DNA of 64,000 nt from Liopterus haemorrhoidalis (taxonomy: Eukaryota > Arthropoda > Insecta > Coleoptera > Dytiscidae), in NCBI GenBank assembly GCA_963971575.1, contig OZ020613.1, positions 47,052,739 to 47,116,738 of the forward strand, read 5' to 3'. Below, one piece after another: positions 1-11,075 of this stretch. The notes under the pieces are model-generated. The model ran no database searches. It had not been told where the DNA came from and worked only from the letters and a program-made list of their open reading frames with translations. How positions within the stretch are numbered: position 1 is the stretch's first letter; the number at the start of each line of letters is the position of its first letter. Made by a program: the position numbers and the translations under genes.

Positions 1-152
1 AAACAAAACGCAAGTTATTAATATTATTTCATAAATACTTTCAATTTAATTATATTTTTTGCTTCTTTAATTATATAATGCCATACGAGCCTATTATATG
101 TAAAATGTAACATAGAATTTAATATGTCCTTTTTTTTACTTGCACGATTTTT

Positions 153-1200
153 AGGGTTTTGTAGGTATGACCAAAAAACCCTTATACCGTCATTTTGTCG
201 TCTGTCTGTCTGTCTGTCTGTCTGTTCGGTAAAAATTGTAGCCGAACGGCTAAACCTAGAGAGTTGAAATTTGGCATGCTTATACAACTCTTTGACCCAC
301 ACATAGGAAAAATACTAAAACATCTAAAAAACATATCCCCCTAAAAATATAAACAAAAATGTGCTCATAAAAAAAAAATATTTTTTTAAAATTCTGAGTA
401 GGGTATCAAATGAAAGCCCTTAGTACATGAATTAACGATCAAAATTTTATTTTTGCAAAATAAATTATTTTGATGCGATTTTTGCCAAAATTGTGCAAAA
501 AAATTTTTGTCCCACACCTGTAGCCCAGATGGTTTAAACTAAAAATCTGAAAAAATTCTAAGTAATGTACATTGGTGTGAACCGGAATAGTACAACAGGA
601 ATTTTTGATCAGATTATGTTTTCGGAAAATAACGCATTTTTTGTGTTTTTAACTAAAATATGTTAAATATTTAATTCGCTATGTAACACTTCAGATAAGA
701 AACTCTGGTAGCTCAGATGGTTTCGTAACGCACTTTGTAAATTGCAGTGCGAACGTTGCAGAGTTCGAATCCTGTTAATTTTATTTTTTCCTGTTTTTTT
801 TTTTTTTGCATTTCTATTTTGTTTAAATTATTTTGTCAAAATTCTAATTATATTTTGGTAAATGTTGCATTTATTTTTTAAAAGCGTAAATTTAATAACC
901 AGTGGGAAGTGTTGAAATTGTAATTTAATTTGTGACGAAATCGGAGGGCGGGACTTATGATATAAGCAACCAATGGAAGCCATAGGCGCAATTTTAAAAA
1001 TCTTACTGAACCTTGCTGTATAAATAAAATACTGTACATATTTAGAAACTTAATGGTATTAGGCATTCGAATTAAAATTCATAAAAAAATATTTTGACAT
1101 AAAATTTGTTTTGGCATCCCAAATAATCATCATTCAGTTACTAAATACCTGCAAAACCCAGAAATGTGTGAAGATTCACACTTCACATAAATTTTTTGTA
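153..1200. repeat. Dispersed ~1-kb repeat family A, copy 1
   Basis: Near-identical over most of its length to 35669-36706. It opens with AGGGTTTTGTAGGTATGA, followed by a short GTCT tandem run, and near 1141-1160 has an inverted version of its own start (GGGTTTTGCAGGTAT on the minus strand). Homology between the two copies continues about 40 bp beyond that point, so the true end is uncertain. Weaker pieces lie at 19170-19280, 19494-19740, 40200-40350, 41090-41240, 41750-42450 and 46785-47060. No coding capacity. The superfamily is not recognised. Confidence 0.75.
703..775 (+). repeat. tRNA-like cassette inside repeat A
   Basis: An A-box-like TAGCTCAGATGG (709-720) and a B-box-like AGTTCGAATCC (about 762-772) have normal tRNA spacing. 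The acceptor arms do not pair well, so this is a tRNA-derived promoter module, not a functional tRNA. The matching place in the second copy (36201-36265) is also tRNA-like but largely different in sequence. Confidence 0.55.
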
Positions 1201-1430
1201 TATATCTACTCCTACTCTCTATGTAATAAAATAAATAATATCTACTCATTTCAGAACAATATTTATTGGATTTCATATATTATTTGTTAACAAGTCAATA
1301 TAACAACTGAGGTAAGTAAAAATATAACTAGTAAATTTTTTATTAATAATACCGGTTTTAATACCAGTATCCTGATATTTCAAATATCAAATACCGGTAT
1401 TCATATTTTAGTTCGGTATTGTAAGCCCTA

Positions 1431-1645
1431 AAGTGATGAGCAAATAAAAAAAGTTCTCACCTCACTCTCAAAATAGAAGTAATGAGCAAAAAAAAAAGGT
1501 CCTCACTTCCAAAATAGAAGTAATAAAAACAAATAACCAGCAAAAAAGAGTGTTTTCAGGGTTTTTCTATAAAAAGTAAGAGTATAAAGAATATTACTCA
1601 AAAAAGAGTATAATGCTCTAAAAAAGAGTACGTCTGGTCACCCTA
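1431..1645. repeat. Right part of a GGTCACCC-ended TIR element with minisatellite units
   Basis: Ends in TCTGGTCACCCTA at 1645. This is the reverse complement of the terminus of the element at 58285, and 1540-1645 matches 58285-58400 inverted. The left part holds about 2.5 units of a roughly 40-bp repeat built on GATGAGCAAAAAAAAGGTCC. The left terminus is missing. Confidence 0.65.
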
Positions 1646-1695
1646 TTTTAACACGTAAGGTTATTGAATTATCCCTGTTACTGGATTTTGTAAAA

Positions 1696-1899
1696 ATGTA
1701 TATTTTGGTGAGGAAGAAAAAATCAACCTTTAGAAAAAATTTTAAATTATGCGGTAAACATTGTGCCGAATATATTGGAAAAATATTAAATGCATTTTCG
1801 GATGGAAACAAATACTTTCGAAAATTTGTTGTCCATTTTATGAAATTGCCTGGGATCAAACTGTATCTGAACAAAACTGAGCAATATTTCGGTTCGTGA
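1696..1899 (+). CDS. Unassigned small open frame
   Basis: A 67-codon lysine- and aromatic-rich frame with no recognised motif. It lies just upstream of a Harbinger transposase relic (about 1978-2130, same strand) and could be its decayed upstream part. It could equally be a chance frame in AT-rich DNA. Confidence 0.15.
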   Translation: MYILVRKKKSTFRKNFKLCGKHCAEYIGKILNAFSDGNKYFRKFVVHFMKLPGIKLYLNKTEQYFGS

Positions 1900-1977
1900 A
1901 ATTATGAAAAATATAATTTTGATTCTTCAAAATATTATTTTTATGTATCATTTTGTATTTATTTATTTTATGAAATT

Positions 1978-2130
1978 TTCCATTTCGAGCCCTGGATACT
2001 ACCAATGTTGGTCATCCACGAATTGCAGTGGAAAAGGCATTAATGGTTACCATTTGATACCTAGCTAATTTAGAGAGTTCAAATCAATGAAATGTTGATC
2101 AATTGTTGAACAAATGAAATCAATTTATGT
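1978..2130 (+). pseudogene. Harbinger (PIF) transposase relic
   Basis: The frame from about 1986 reads GHPRIAVEKALMVTI, a stop, then YLANLES. This corresponds to the conserved N-terminal block of PIF/Harbinger transposases (R-x-I-S-V-E-K ... L-W-x-L-A-N-x-E-S). In-frame stops follow within 60 bases, so it is dead. No terminal repeats were identified around it. Confidence 0.5.
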
Positions 2131-2358
2131 CCAATGAAATTTAAAATAAACCAAATTTTTGTCAAATATAGAAGTAGTATTCTTAAAACGTGTTTGGGGC
2201 ACTCGATATTTCTATTTCCGAACGCTATAAGAAAGCACTATTTGTTCCGAACTAACTGAATATCCGAAGGATTTCAGAGCACTTAGAGTAATAGGAGTGA
2301 CCAAACTGTAATATCCGAACTCAGTATTATTTATTTAGAAATTACAATAAAATATTCG

Positions 2359-2503
2359 ATGGTTTTTGCTTCAGAAATGAATTTTAACAATACCAAAGAT
2401 AGTGATATTATTAAAAAGGAGATTAATATAAAGACTGAATATAAAGTTATTGATGAACATGAAATGAAGTCTGGAACCAAAGATACAACTGAATGGAATA
2501 ATG
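2359..2503 (+). CDS. ZNF-1 exon 1
   Basis: Open frame from ATG 2359 (an alternative in-frame ATG is at 2377) to a GTTAGT donor at 2504, ending in phase 1. It encodes an acidic N-terminus with the motif EINIKTEYK. The first exons of the minus-strand paralogues have the same donor, phase and IKTE-type motif, which supports this as a real exon. The start codon remains a choice between the two ATGs. Confidence 0.7.
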
Positions 2504-2616
2504 GTTAGTAATGAACACATTCGTAATTTTTTGTAATAATTTATTTTATTAGTGAACATCTTAAATGATATATATTTTATAGTCAGCAAATAGTTTATCT
2601 ATGATGTTTTTTGCAG

Positions 2617-2742
2617 AAATTAGAGATGAAGTTACAGAATACTATGATAACACCAAAATAGAGGAGATTTACATCAAGTCTGAACCAGTGGACACCAATG
2701 AATTCAAAGATGAATTGGAGGGTCCAGCTTTCACAAACACTG
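2617..2742 (+). CDS. ZNF-1 exon 2
   Basis: A TTTTTTGCAG acceptor precedes 2617 and a GTCAGT donor follows 2742. The exon is 42 codons long and phase 1 on both sides. It contains TKIEEIYIKSEPVDTNEF, nearly the same as exon 2 of ZNF-2 (19937-20068) and recognisably that of ZNF-A (47590-47721). Conservation of borders and frame across three loci is the main evidence. Confidence 0.75.
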
Positions 2743-3377
2743 GTCAGTAGAGCTAATTAATCAATTTGCTTCGAAGATCTGTAATTACCAGTTTAAATTT
2801 ATCTCAGACAAGTAACCAAGATGGACAGTGCATGCCATATGTAATCCACAACAGAATGTGTCGCCAACGGAAACTGACGGAAAACAAATAATAACCTCAC
2901 TAAAATTACATTTTAACTTACCTATAAAGCGATATACCACTCTTATTCATATAATTATACCACTATAATGTATTTATGTTTAAAAACACCCCAAAAACCA
3001 TAAAAAATTTGTTTAGCACGATCAAATATAAAAAAAAAAAAAACACGTAAAGAAGGAACTTCAGCAATACGTAAAGACTGGTCTTCGTGTATCTTCGGGA
3101 ATATTCGATATATATCGATTTATTCTAAAAAATGTAAACAAACAATATTGGAGACACATTTTAATATAAACAACGGTGTCCATCTTGTTCATTGGTCTGA
3201 GGAATTTACATCACTCTGCACGAGGCCGTGTGCTCGAAGATATCTTGGAAATTGTTTGCGGACCCATGTTTATTACGACTTTTTGTTATACTATGTGCTC
3301 CTAAAATTTGTGATCTTGCTTCAACATCCTGGATATATGGTATGCAGTAATAGTAACCATGAGTATTTATATTTCAG

Positions 3378-3536
3378 AGAACCTCAATACCAAGGAGACA
3401 TGTTTCATTTCCTCTACTGACGACATTTTCCAGTATAACTACAACACTAATATTATCATCACTGACGAGATTGACATCAAATCTGAATGTGGAGATGACG
3501 GTGGACATGAAGAGAGCGCAGGTGAACAAGATACAG
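3378..3536 (+). CDS. ZNF-1 exon 3 (extra exon)
   Basis: An acceptor TATTTCAG precedes 3378 and a GTCAGT donor follows 3536. The exon is 53 codons, phase 1 on both sides, with the motif TDEIDIKSECGDD. I find no counterpart in ZNF-2 or the ZNF-A/B loci, so it is either a gain in ZNF-1 or lost elsewhere. Its symmetric phase means it can be included or skipped without breaking the frame. Confidence 0.6.
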
Positions 3537-3764
3537 GTCAGTGAATTATTTAATAGTATTGTATTAATTTTCATTTACTTAATATCTGCATAGGATACAA
3601 TAACTAATGGTTTGCTAATTGTGGTTGGCCTTTAATAAATAAATTATTTAATTCAAATTTACTTCTATTCCAGTAGCCTTATTTATAGCTGATAGAGAGG
3701 CCACATTAAGCTTCAATTTCACGCTCGTCTCTGTTAGAATAGTGTAGGTTTTGTTTTATCTATA

Positions 3765-4300
3765 CTAATATATAAATTAGTTCGATTGTGTCTGTTTGTA
3801 TGTATAAACGTATGTATGTTCCTTGAAAACTAAAAAATGGCTGCACCGATTTAAAAAATAAATACACCAGCGTGTTTGTGGTATCGTTTATAGTAGAATA
3901 TATTTTTTAAATAATTAAAATCTAGCATAAATCATGAAAATAATTCCCTAAAAACATAAATGCTTAGAACTTTGTTCTTAAATATCTTACGAAAGCGACG
4001 ATGGGACTAATTCTTAGATTTCACAAAAGCAGTAGATTATAAGAAAAATTATAGCCAGCAAAGGTTGCATATGTTTGAATCATTCTTTGTTATTTTTTTG
4101 GATAGGTTTTCATTTATTCATTATTTTTCACACGCGGAAAAAATTATATGGAATAAATCCCTAAAAGCATAAATGGTAAGAACTGTATCATAGCAGCCGT
4201 TGATGCGCAAGGGAAATAGAGCGGCAGAGGGAAAGGTGAAGGGGGGAATAGACAACTGGCACTTTAGTATTTTATATTTTATTCATAAGTCACAAATTCA
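3765..4300. mobile_element. Possible Helitron-like repeat in ZNF-1 intron 3
   Basis: Starts TCTATACTAATATATAAATT, then a TGTTTGTATGTA run and ATGGCTGCACCGATTT, a combination common in non-coding insect repeats, some of them Helitron-derived. The distal part (4185-4260) is purine-rich. I cannot show a Helitron 3' hairpin, so the class is tentative. Confidence 0.3.
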
Positions 4301-4750
4301 CAAATCCTGAAATTTTAACGGAACACTTTGGTTTTTATGTCTAGGGTACGTAGATAAATTACATAAATGAGTAATATAAGCTATAAGAAACACATTTATT
4401 CCCAAATAATTATGAAAAACAAAACACATAAAAATAGTTCGTTTGTTTCATTTTCAAACAACCACACTGTCATACAACACGTTTTGAGTCACGGAGCGAC
4501 GCCAATTAACCCCTTTTACTTTTTGTTCATCGTCAAGTAAAACAGATAATAATCACGACATATTTTCGTTACCTGTAAATTTTAGGTCATCTTTATTACC
4601 TTTTTTAAATACCGGGTAAATTTTTCCCTATTTCCAGCTGTCCCAGTACCCCTCTCCTTTCTATATTTTTTTAATTACCTCTTTTATCTCTATTTGTATA
4701 TTTTGTGAGCTGTTCCTCCATACCTCATTTCTTGTTATGTCTTTTAAACA

Positions 4751-4895
4751 CTTAGGGTCGATTTTTGAAAGCTTAGTTAACTATAACCAAAAGATTAGAA
4801 AATGGTTGCTATGGTTACTTATGGGATTGCTATATTATAACCGAATTTAACTAAATGGCTACACTCGGCTAAGCTTTCAAAAACCCAGACCTTAA
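4751..4895. mobile_element. Short MITE (family K, copy 1)
   Basis: About 145 bp with inverted ends built on GGGT(C)-TTTTTGAAAGCTTAG, flanked by TTA on both sides as in PIF/Harbinger MITEs. A diverged copy lies in opposite orientation at about 37491-37627. Lies in the third intron of ZNF-1. Confidence 0.6.
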
Positions 4896-5395
4896 TTGGA
4901 ATCCTGGATAAAAATCCAGGAGAACTTGATTTTTTTTTTGTTAAAATAATGTTTTAATAAATAATATTTGGTATATGTTAAATAAATAATCACTAAACAC
5001 ACCACTTTTTTTTGTTGTTGCTCGAATACTCTATATTTTTTGTTTTAGATCAGTAATCCGCACCATTTTAAAAGTCGTGGGCCGCAATTAATTACAATGT
5101 TTTTTGGTAGGCCATACTTTTGTAATTCCTGTCTCCTATAATCTTAAGTTCTTGTTTAAACCAGTTTACACGTGTATAAAAAGCCTTAAGCAGCGCGGCA
5201 GTAATGTTTTGTCTATAACATTATATTTTCTTATTGGTGGACCGCATAAAATTGTTCGGCGGACCGCCAGTTCCTGTTAACCCCTGTTATAGAGTCTAAA
5301 ACAGACACATGTGTAGAAAGAGGTCAATATTAAAAATTAACTATAAATCAATTAACTAAATGTTGTCTCATTAATCAATGAACAATTACTTGCAG

Positions 5396-6141
5396 CTAAA
5401 GAAACATCTTCCAGTAAAGCAGATGAGGGTTCAAATGCGTCAGTGTCGCATAAAAAGTATAAACAACCCATAACCACATCAAATAAAAGTAATATATGTA
5501 AGAAGACGTTTAAACGAACTAGATCTCATCATGAACATAAAGGAGTACATTCTCGGCAGAAGATATTCAAATGCGAGCAGTGTAACAAAACATTTTCACG
5601 GGTATTACATCTCATTAGTCACGAACGAATACATTCTGGAGAAAAACCATTCAAATGTGATCAGTGTGATAAAGCATTTTCACAAGCAATACATCTCATT
5701 ACTCACACGCGTACACATTCTGGGGAGAAGCCATTTAAATGTGATCAGTGTGATAAAGCATTTTCAGATTCATCATCTCTGATTAGACACAAACGAATAC
5801 ATTCTAAAGAGAAACCATTTAGTTGTGATCATTGCAATACAACATTTTCACAGGTAGCAAGTCTTATTAGACACAAACGAATACATTCTGGAGAGAAACC
5901 ATTCATTTGTGATCAGTGTAATAAAGGATTTTTACAATTAGAACAATTCATCAATCACAAACGAACACATTCTGAAGAGAAACCATTTAAATGTGATCAG
6001 TGTGATAAAGCATTTTCACAGATATCAAGACTTAATAGACACAAACGAGCACATTCTGGAGATAAACCATTCAAATGTGATCAGTGTGATAAAGCATTTT
6101 CAGATCCTTCAAATCTCACTAGACACAAACGAACACATTGA
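5396..6141 (+). CDS. ZNF-1 terminal exon: C2H2 zinc-finger array
   Basis: Joins exons 2359-2503, 2617-2742 and 3378-3536 in frame (phase 1, acceptor ACTTGCAG before 5396) to give a protein of about 391 residues ending at TGA 6139-6141. A serine-rich linker is followed by one degenerate finger whose first Cys is Ser (KSNICKKTF), then seven complete C2H2 fingers of the form C-x2-C-x12-H-x3-H joined by HSGEKPF-type linkers (variants HSKEKP, HSEEKP, HSGDKP). C2H2 arrays of this kind bind DNA and normally act in the nucleus as transcriptional regulators; the target is unknown. There is no ZAD or KRAB domain; instead the N-terminal exons are acidic. It is paralogous to ZNF-2. The unbroken frame suggests a live gene. 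Confidence 0.8.
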
Positions 6142-6235
6142 GAACAAACTGGATAGCAAACAATGAAAGGATAGTGAAAATGAGAATATATTACCATAGT
6201 CATAAAATATCCTTTATAGAAGGTATGCATCAAAT

Positions 6236-6840
6236 GAAGACTGAATACATCACAGAAAAAGTTAATTTATCTATAATTTTTTTTACAAGAAACAGAACCA
6301 CTATCAATTTCAGTTACGATTCAAGGATGATCAAGAAGTCATATAGAATGTTGGGTTTAAGTTTTCGACTAAATCCTGCATTATTCTTTAGCTAGAAGCC
6401 AGTTAGAATTTCACAGTTGATCTCAAGGTTTATTCAAAATATGAATTACATATTCAAAACGATCAGTTAAATATGTTACCTCTAGAAAACAGACAAATTA
6501 TTGTCGATATAAACTTTATTTACAAAATACTTAACAATAAAATACATTATTTGTATCTTCTAGAAAATTTATTTTTTAGAATACCATCGTACAGCAAAGA
6601 GGCAATTATATTTTCTCCGTATCTATTAAGAAAACTAATTCTGTTAATTTTTAACCCTTGCATCGTATAACGTATAAATTACAAATTAAATAATTTAGTA
6701 GCCAACGTTGACTTTCCGGACATATTTACTGATAATTTTAATGCCGTTAAAAACTAGATTATTAAACATTTATTACAAAATATATAGTGTACTTTTTATT
6801 GTTAATTTAATTTGTTAAGTATAATATGTAGTGCCACATT
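6236..6840 (+). pseudogene. LINE 3' fragment (same family as 49863-51677)
   Basis: Broken frames read FTRNR, IKKSYRMLG and, from 6473, LPLENRQ ... FIYKILNNKIHY ... RIPSYS. These match the C-terminal part of the reverse-transcriptase ORF at 49863-51677 (FTRNRN, IKKAYRMLG, VSLENRRR, FLYKIVHNKI, RVPSYN). It begins about 100 bp after the stop of ZNF-1, so it probably lies in or next to the 3' UTR. Stops and frameshifts make it non-functional. Confidence 0.7.
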
Positions 6841-6879
6841 ATTATTGGACCTGTCCCTTTTGTATATATATATATTGAT

Positions 6880-6911
<32 letters not shown>

Positions 6912-6949
6912 CATACAATCGTGACTACGTGGTGATTTTAATTGATTGA

Positions 6950-7086
6950 CTGACTGAAGATGTGCATACTACCCATGCACCAAACGTTTCGTATTTTATA
7001 AATTGACAAGAACTATTTTAATAAACTGACGAATAAAAGAGAACCTGCGTTTTATTTCATAAAATCCTCGTCAAGAACCAAATATC

Positions 7087-7131
<45 letters not shown>

Positions 7132-7135
7132 TATT
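6950..7135 (+). mobile_element. Penelope-like 3' end with hairpin motif
   Basis: CTGAAGAT, then a 6-bp stem (GTGCAT 6962-6967 / ATGCAC 6975-6980), then CAAACG. This is followed by sequence resembling 9335-9430 (both contain a CGTCAAGA(A/T)CCAA stretch) and a (TA)n tail. The 9298-9445 copy follows a Penelope GIY-YIG coding end, which is why I assign this one to the same class. Confidence 0.4.
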
Positions 7136-7150
7136 GACGAGTAAATTGTG

Positions 7151-7506
7151 AATGATCTAAATTTTCTTCTTAAATCATCAGTATTGTGTCAGGAAAAATA
7201 AAAATACAGTTACATTTGGTACGTTTCGCGTTTATTAAGTTAACGCATCTTCTGCCAGAATGGCAACAGTACTTAGTAAAGTCACTTTCTTATCAGTTCA
7301 ACTCTACATGTGACACATTTTATATTTTATATTTTAAACATTGACAACTGTTACAACAATTAATTTTTTTTATCGTTCGACTACTGCTTAGTACTGTTAC
7401 CATTCTGGCTGAAGATGCGTGAACTTAAAAAACGCGAAACGTACCAAATATAACCGTATTTTTAATTTTAGACACAATACTGACAATTTAAGAATTTAGA
7501 TCATTA
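7151..7506. mobile_element. Inverted-repeat element with ~130-bp arms
   Basis: The left arm begins AATGATCTAAATTTTCTTCT and the right arm ends AAGAATTTAGATCATT. The arms are imperfect inverted copies through the CAGAATGG(C/T)AACAGTACT block near the centre. Each arm contains a GAAGATGCGT...ACGCGAAACG hairpin like those in the neighbouring Penelope-like ends. No coding capacity. Confidence 0.6.
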
Positions 7507-7508
7507 TA

Positions 7509-8390
7509 TATACAGGATGAATTATTTAACGAGCAACATACATGTTTAACATATAATGTTAATGAAGTGAGTTATTTTATTTGCAACATAGCAAATAATG
7601 AAAGCAAGCACATATCCATGGCAACAGATATACTGTTCGCGCCCTCTCTTCGGTGCGAACCCTTGGTTTATAGTGGGGGGTTTTTTAGCTAGATTATATA
7701 TTTTTTTATATAGTATTGAACAAGCTGGCTCTGATAGCAGCTTATTATAGTATCGTTAGTGTCGACAAGTCAGGCTATTGCAGCCTTGTGTTATCGTAAA
7801 ACCCCGTTTTCGGTCTCTACAAAAGACGACCCCGTCTTCTATTGTTCGCGATTGTGGACTTATATTTAGGATATCAACGCGGCTGTGTGTCCCATCTCTT
7901 CTCTCTCCAGAGTGGACCAGACTACTGCAGTTCAAAGGACCCCTTGATACGACCACGCATCAGTACGAGGTAAGTCCATTTAACCAATATTTCTCCCATC
8001 CTATCTTCTACATTCTACAATCGCGTAGATTACGCATGATACAGACCACGCGCTTATTTTTAGTGCTCCTCAGAGCAGGGTTCTGGTTCGTGTCTCCATC
8101 CGGAAACACCACCAGATCACGCACTTAACATATACACTGGTGATAAGATACAATTGTCATTTGACATGATAAAGTTCCTAGATTGCTAAAAAATAGTAAA
8201 TTAGAAACAATAAATGAATTTTTATTAGTTTGTTTATATTTACATACAAACAAAAATAATAATGCACTTAGTAGCTAAGTCCAAAAAATATTTAAAAAAA
8301 TAATATTTTGTCTTTTCTATGGATGCTTTTGAAATAACTCACTTCTTTTACATTAAACCTGCATGTTGCTCAGAAAATAATTCACACGGT
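7509..8390. mobile_element. MITE family B, copy 1 (interrupted by a solo LTR)
   Basis: The left terminus reads (AC)AGGATGAATTATTTAACG and the right terminus inverts to ACCGTGTGAATTATTTTC. The terminal ~70 bp form inverted repeats containing GAGCAACATRCATGTTTAAC and GAAGTGAGTTATTT. A second copy in opposite orientation is at 21926-22305. A 497-bp solo LTR sits in the middle and accounts for the greater length. Confidence 0.7.
7634..8130. mobile_element. Solo LTR with 5-bp target duplication
   Basis: Begins TGTTCGCGCC, ends CACTTAACA, and is flanked on both sides by TATAC (7629-7633 and 8131-8135). TG...CA ends and a 5-bp duplication are the signature of an LTR retrotransposon insertion. The body is GC-richer than its surroundings. 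The family (gypsy or BEL) cannot be told from the LTR alone. The 116-codon frame inside it is not a gene. Confidence 0.75.
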
Positions 8391-8578
8391 ATTTATAGTT
8401 GGATTGTTGTTCTTGACGTAAATATATATTAATAAATTTCTGGCGAGTATACAAGAATCTTTTATTTCACTCTTATATACTACGTGCTACCTTGTGGTAA
8501 GTCTGAATGCAGTACCTGGCGGAGGATGGTTTAAGATCTAAAGCTCTACCACATATATATATATATATGTGGTAAGAT

Positions 8579-8890
8579 TGAACATGCGCATATGCAACGA
8601 TTTATGTTGGCACTACCAGTCAGGCGCTTAAATGTAGGCTCACGCAGCATAAAAGCGACACCAGATTGAAACCTCTTAGCACTGGTTTAGCTATACACGC
8701 CAACGAAAACAACCATAGGTTTGATTATAATCAAGTACAGATTTTGGATATTGAAAAACACAACGGAAAAAGGCTTGTTTCGGAAATGTTACACATCCAA
8801 AGTACGTTCCAAAAAAACGTAAACAAACGCAGTGACACACAGAAACTCAGTGCATCTTATACGTCAGTAACTGATTATTTTAAAAACTAA
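8579..8890 (+). pseudogene. Penelope-like retroelement, C-terminal GIY-YIG endonuclease part
   Basis: The frame from about 8603 reads ATIYVGTTSQALKCRLTQH, then SDTRLKPLSTGLAIHA, HRFDYNQVQILDIEKHNGKR, LVSEMLHI and VNKRSDTQKL, and stops at 8888-8890. The YVGxTSQxLKxRLxxH block and the distal xFDFxxVxILDxExxxxKRxxSEMxHI block are typical of the GIY-YIG endonuclease of Penelope-like elements. Reverse transcriptase is absent upstream, where a (TA)n run flanked by ACCACATA/TATGTGGT marks the border, so this is a 5'-truncated copy. The last ~100 codons remain open. Confidence 0.7.
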
Positions 8891-9076
8891 ATCGTTGCAT
8901 AGTTCAATCTTTTTAATAAAAATTTCAATTTCTTTATATTTTTTCTCTACCGTAATTCACGGACTCATTCTGTTTCTAACTGGTGTAAACTATTCACACA
9001 CCTCCTCAGGTAAGCTGTCTTGATTTCTTTTTTAGTGCATTTTACATTTGAGTACACTTGTATTTGCTACGCCGTG

Positions 9077-9207
<131 letters not shown>

Positions 9208-9297
9208 CACTTATTTTATACGTTTTCCTCATCATTTTTATTTTTACATTATTTGTTTTTTTATATTTTTTAATATGCTTATGTATTCCATTTTATT

Positions 9298-9445
9298 GTA
9301 GACTGATGATGACCACATTTTCGTGGCCGAAACGTCTCCATTTTATTAATTCATAATATATATTTTATAATTTGACGATCAACAGAGAAGTTTTATTTAT
9401 ACATACACACGTCAAGATCCAATTAATATATATATATATATATTA
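9298..9445 (+). mobile_element. Penelope-like 3' untranslated end with hairpin motif
   Basis: CTGATGATGA, stem CCAC (9313-9316) / GTGG (9323-9326), then CCGAAACG, followed by sequence like 7000-7090 and a short (TA)n run near 9430-9442. It lies about 400 bp downstream of the Penelope GIY-YIG frame, separated by the (TTTA)n tract. Confidence 0.45.
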
Positions 9446-9449
9446 TAAT

Positions 9450-10220
9450 TTTTTATAATTATGTATTTATAATTTTAATAATGTTTATCTGAAACTGTAT
9501 TAAAATTATTTTTAAAATTACGACAATATATACAAATAAAATTAGAACAAGTTTTATTTACCATTTTAGTTTACTGTGTGTGGGACCCACACCTAAAAAC
9601 CTAAGGTACGAGCGGTCGAGGTGTCACTGTTCCACACAGGTTTTCAAGTCGTTTTTTTTAGAAGTCGAAGAACCATCCGTAAGGATACGGAAAATAGAAT
9701 TAGTAAGGCGGGGTTGCAAACTTGAAACCTAGTGGTAAGTAAAGGCATCTAACGAATGAATGTTGGAGTACTATTAACTTATTTACAGTTTTGTGTAGGA
9801 ATGCTCAAAAAATACGTCAAAATTTTTTTTCGACGTGATTGTAGTTCAGAATATTCGTTGAAAAAGCCATACTTGATGATAATGAAATGTCACTTGGTAT
9901 ATGTGTTTTTTAAGAAAATTAAATTACTTTTACCCGCAGTACCTATATTGAGCAGTACTTATAAGATGGAGACAAAAATAGAATACCAAATACAATAACT
10001 ATAATTAATTTACCGAATAGAACAAAATAGCTAGAAATATATTTGTAGAATGAAGTTTTAGCTACAATTTGTTATATCGTAGGCAAATATGCGTTGACTG
10101 GTTTACACGATGACGTATATAATACAATTTGTTCATTTACAATTACAGACAAATTTTCCTACAGTTATAAATATCTTCCTAGATAGATAAAACTTTTCTG
10201 CAAATTTTGATGTACAGATT
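9450..10220. other. No gene recognised
   Basis: AT-rich sequence. The frame at 9756-9998 (80 codons) has no recognisable motif. A short imperfect inverted pair, GTGTGTGGGACCCACACC, lies near 9575-9592. Confidence 0.4.
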
Positions 10221-10228
10221 GTTAGTAA

Positions 10229-10645
10229 TTTTATTTCAGATAGCCAGTTTTGCATAAGAAACTAGTAAGTACTATACTGTTGTGCCTGCTCTTAAATAAA
10301 AAGGCCCCGAACTTTGCCAAGCGATAAACTGTGTGCTTCATCAAGCCAACGCATCCGCCTGTATTTCGTTCCATACCCAGCAGTTTTTGATTTAGAATTA
10401 GATAACTATCTTTCACTATCTACATTATTCGCCTGATTTAGGCCACTACAACTTCTTTTTATTCCTTAAAATGAAGCTGAAATGCCAACAGATTAATACA
10501 GTTAAAGAAATTTAAAGGGAATCGCAAGAGGTGATGGACAAGCTCGTCGAAAAACATTTACAGAAAGCTTTTCAATAATTGAGAGAGCTCTGGGAAAAAT
10601 GTATAAATACGCAAGGAAATAAATTCAAAGGTGACAGTGACTGTG
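10229..10645 (+). pseudogene. mariner transposase relic
   Basis: From 10428 the + strand reads YSPDLGHYNFFLFLKMKLK, a stop at IKEI*, RESQEVMDKLVEKH, a second stop, then LWEKCINTQGNKFKGD. This is the C-terminal block of classical mariner (DD34D) transposases (YSPDLAPCDFFLF ... GNYFEGD). Around 10330-10390 a degenerate H-Q-x-N-A-P block can be traced. The third catalytic Asp, expected in PCDFF, is Asn here (HYNFF), and two stops plus frameshifts confirm a dead copy. Confidence 0.7.
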
Positions 10646-11075
10646 AACCGTTATCGCAAGTTTTACGTCATTCCAATACATTTGAATCACACCACGTATG
10701 TATATAAAGAGACACGAGACAGATTACTATTATATCATTAGACAGATATGATATTATTGTTAGAATATTGCAGTGTAACATAATAATGAAATTTATTTTC
10801 ATAACAAATAAACCAATTTAAATACAATTATTTAAAATTATTCATAAAATTACAACTAAACAGTGTAAGGTTGACCTGACTGGAAGTTGTCCCAAGAATC
10901 GGTGTTTCGGCGAAGCGGGGTCTATGAATATAAATGCCCTCATGATGATTGCATAATTATAATGAGCAGCCGTTGACTACGGTATAATCTGTTGGTTGAC
11001 ATATTGTGGGGAAAAGCATTTAAAAGCGGATGAAGGGATATGAGAGAGGATGGTCGTTCCTAAAAGCCTCAATGG

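Noticed and set aside
153..1160. Repeat A as a DNA transposon bounded by GGGTTTTGYAGGTAT inverted ends
   Set aside because: Homology between copies continues about 40 bp past the right inverted end and no target duplication is seen, so the borders are not proven.
5531..5782. Second frame within the ZNF-1 finger exon (similarly 18415-18723 and 18766-18948 in ZNF-2)
   Set aside because: Out-of-frame shadows of tandem C2H2 fingers, which stay open because the finger codons repeat.
6954..6986. Canonical hammerhead ribozyme
   Set aside because: Core words are present, but stem II is displaced by a base and GAAAC is CAAAC here; kept only as a hammerhead-like finding.
7756..8128. Open frames of 116 (+) and 66 (-) codons
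   Set aside because: They lie wholly within the solo LTR (7634-8130) and show no protein domain.
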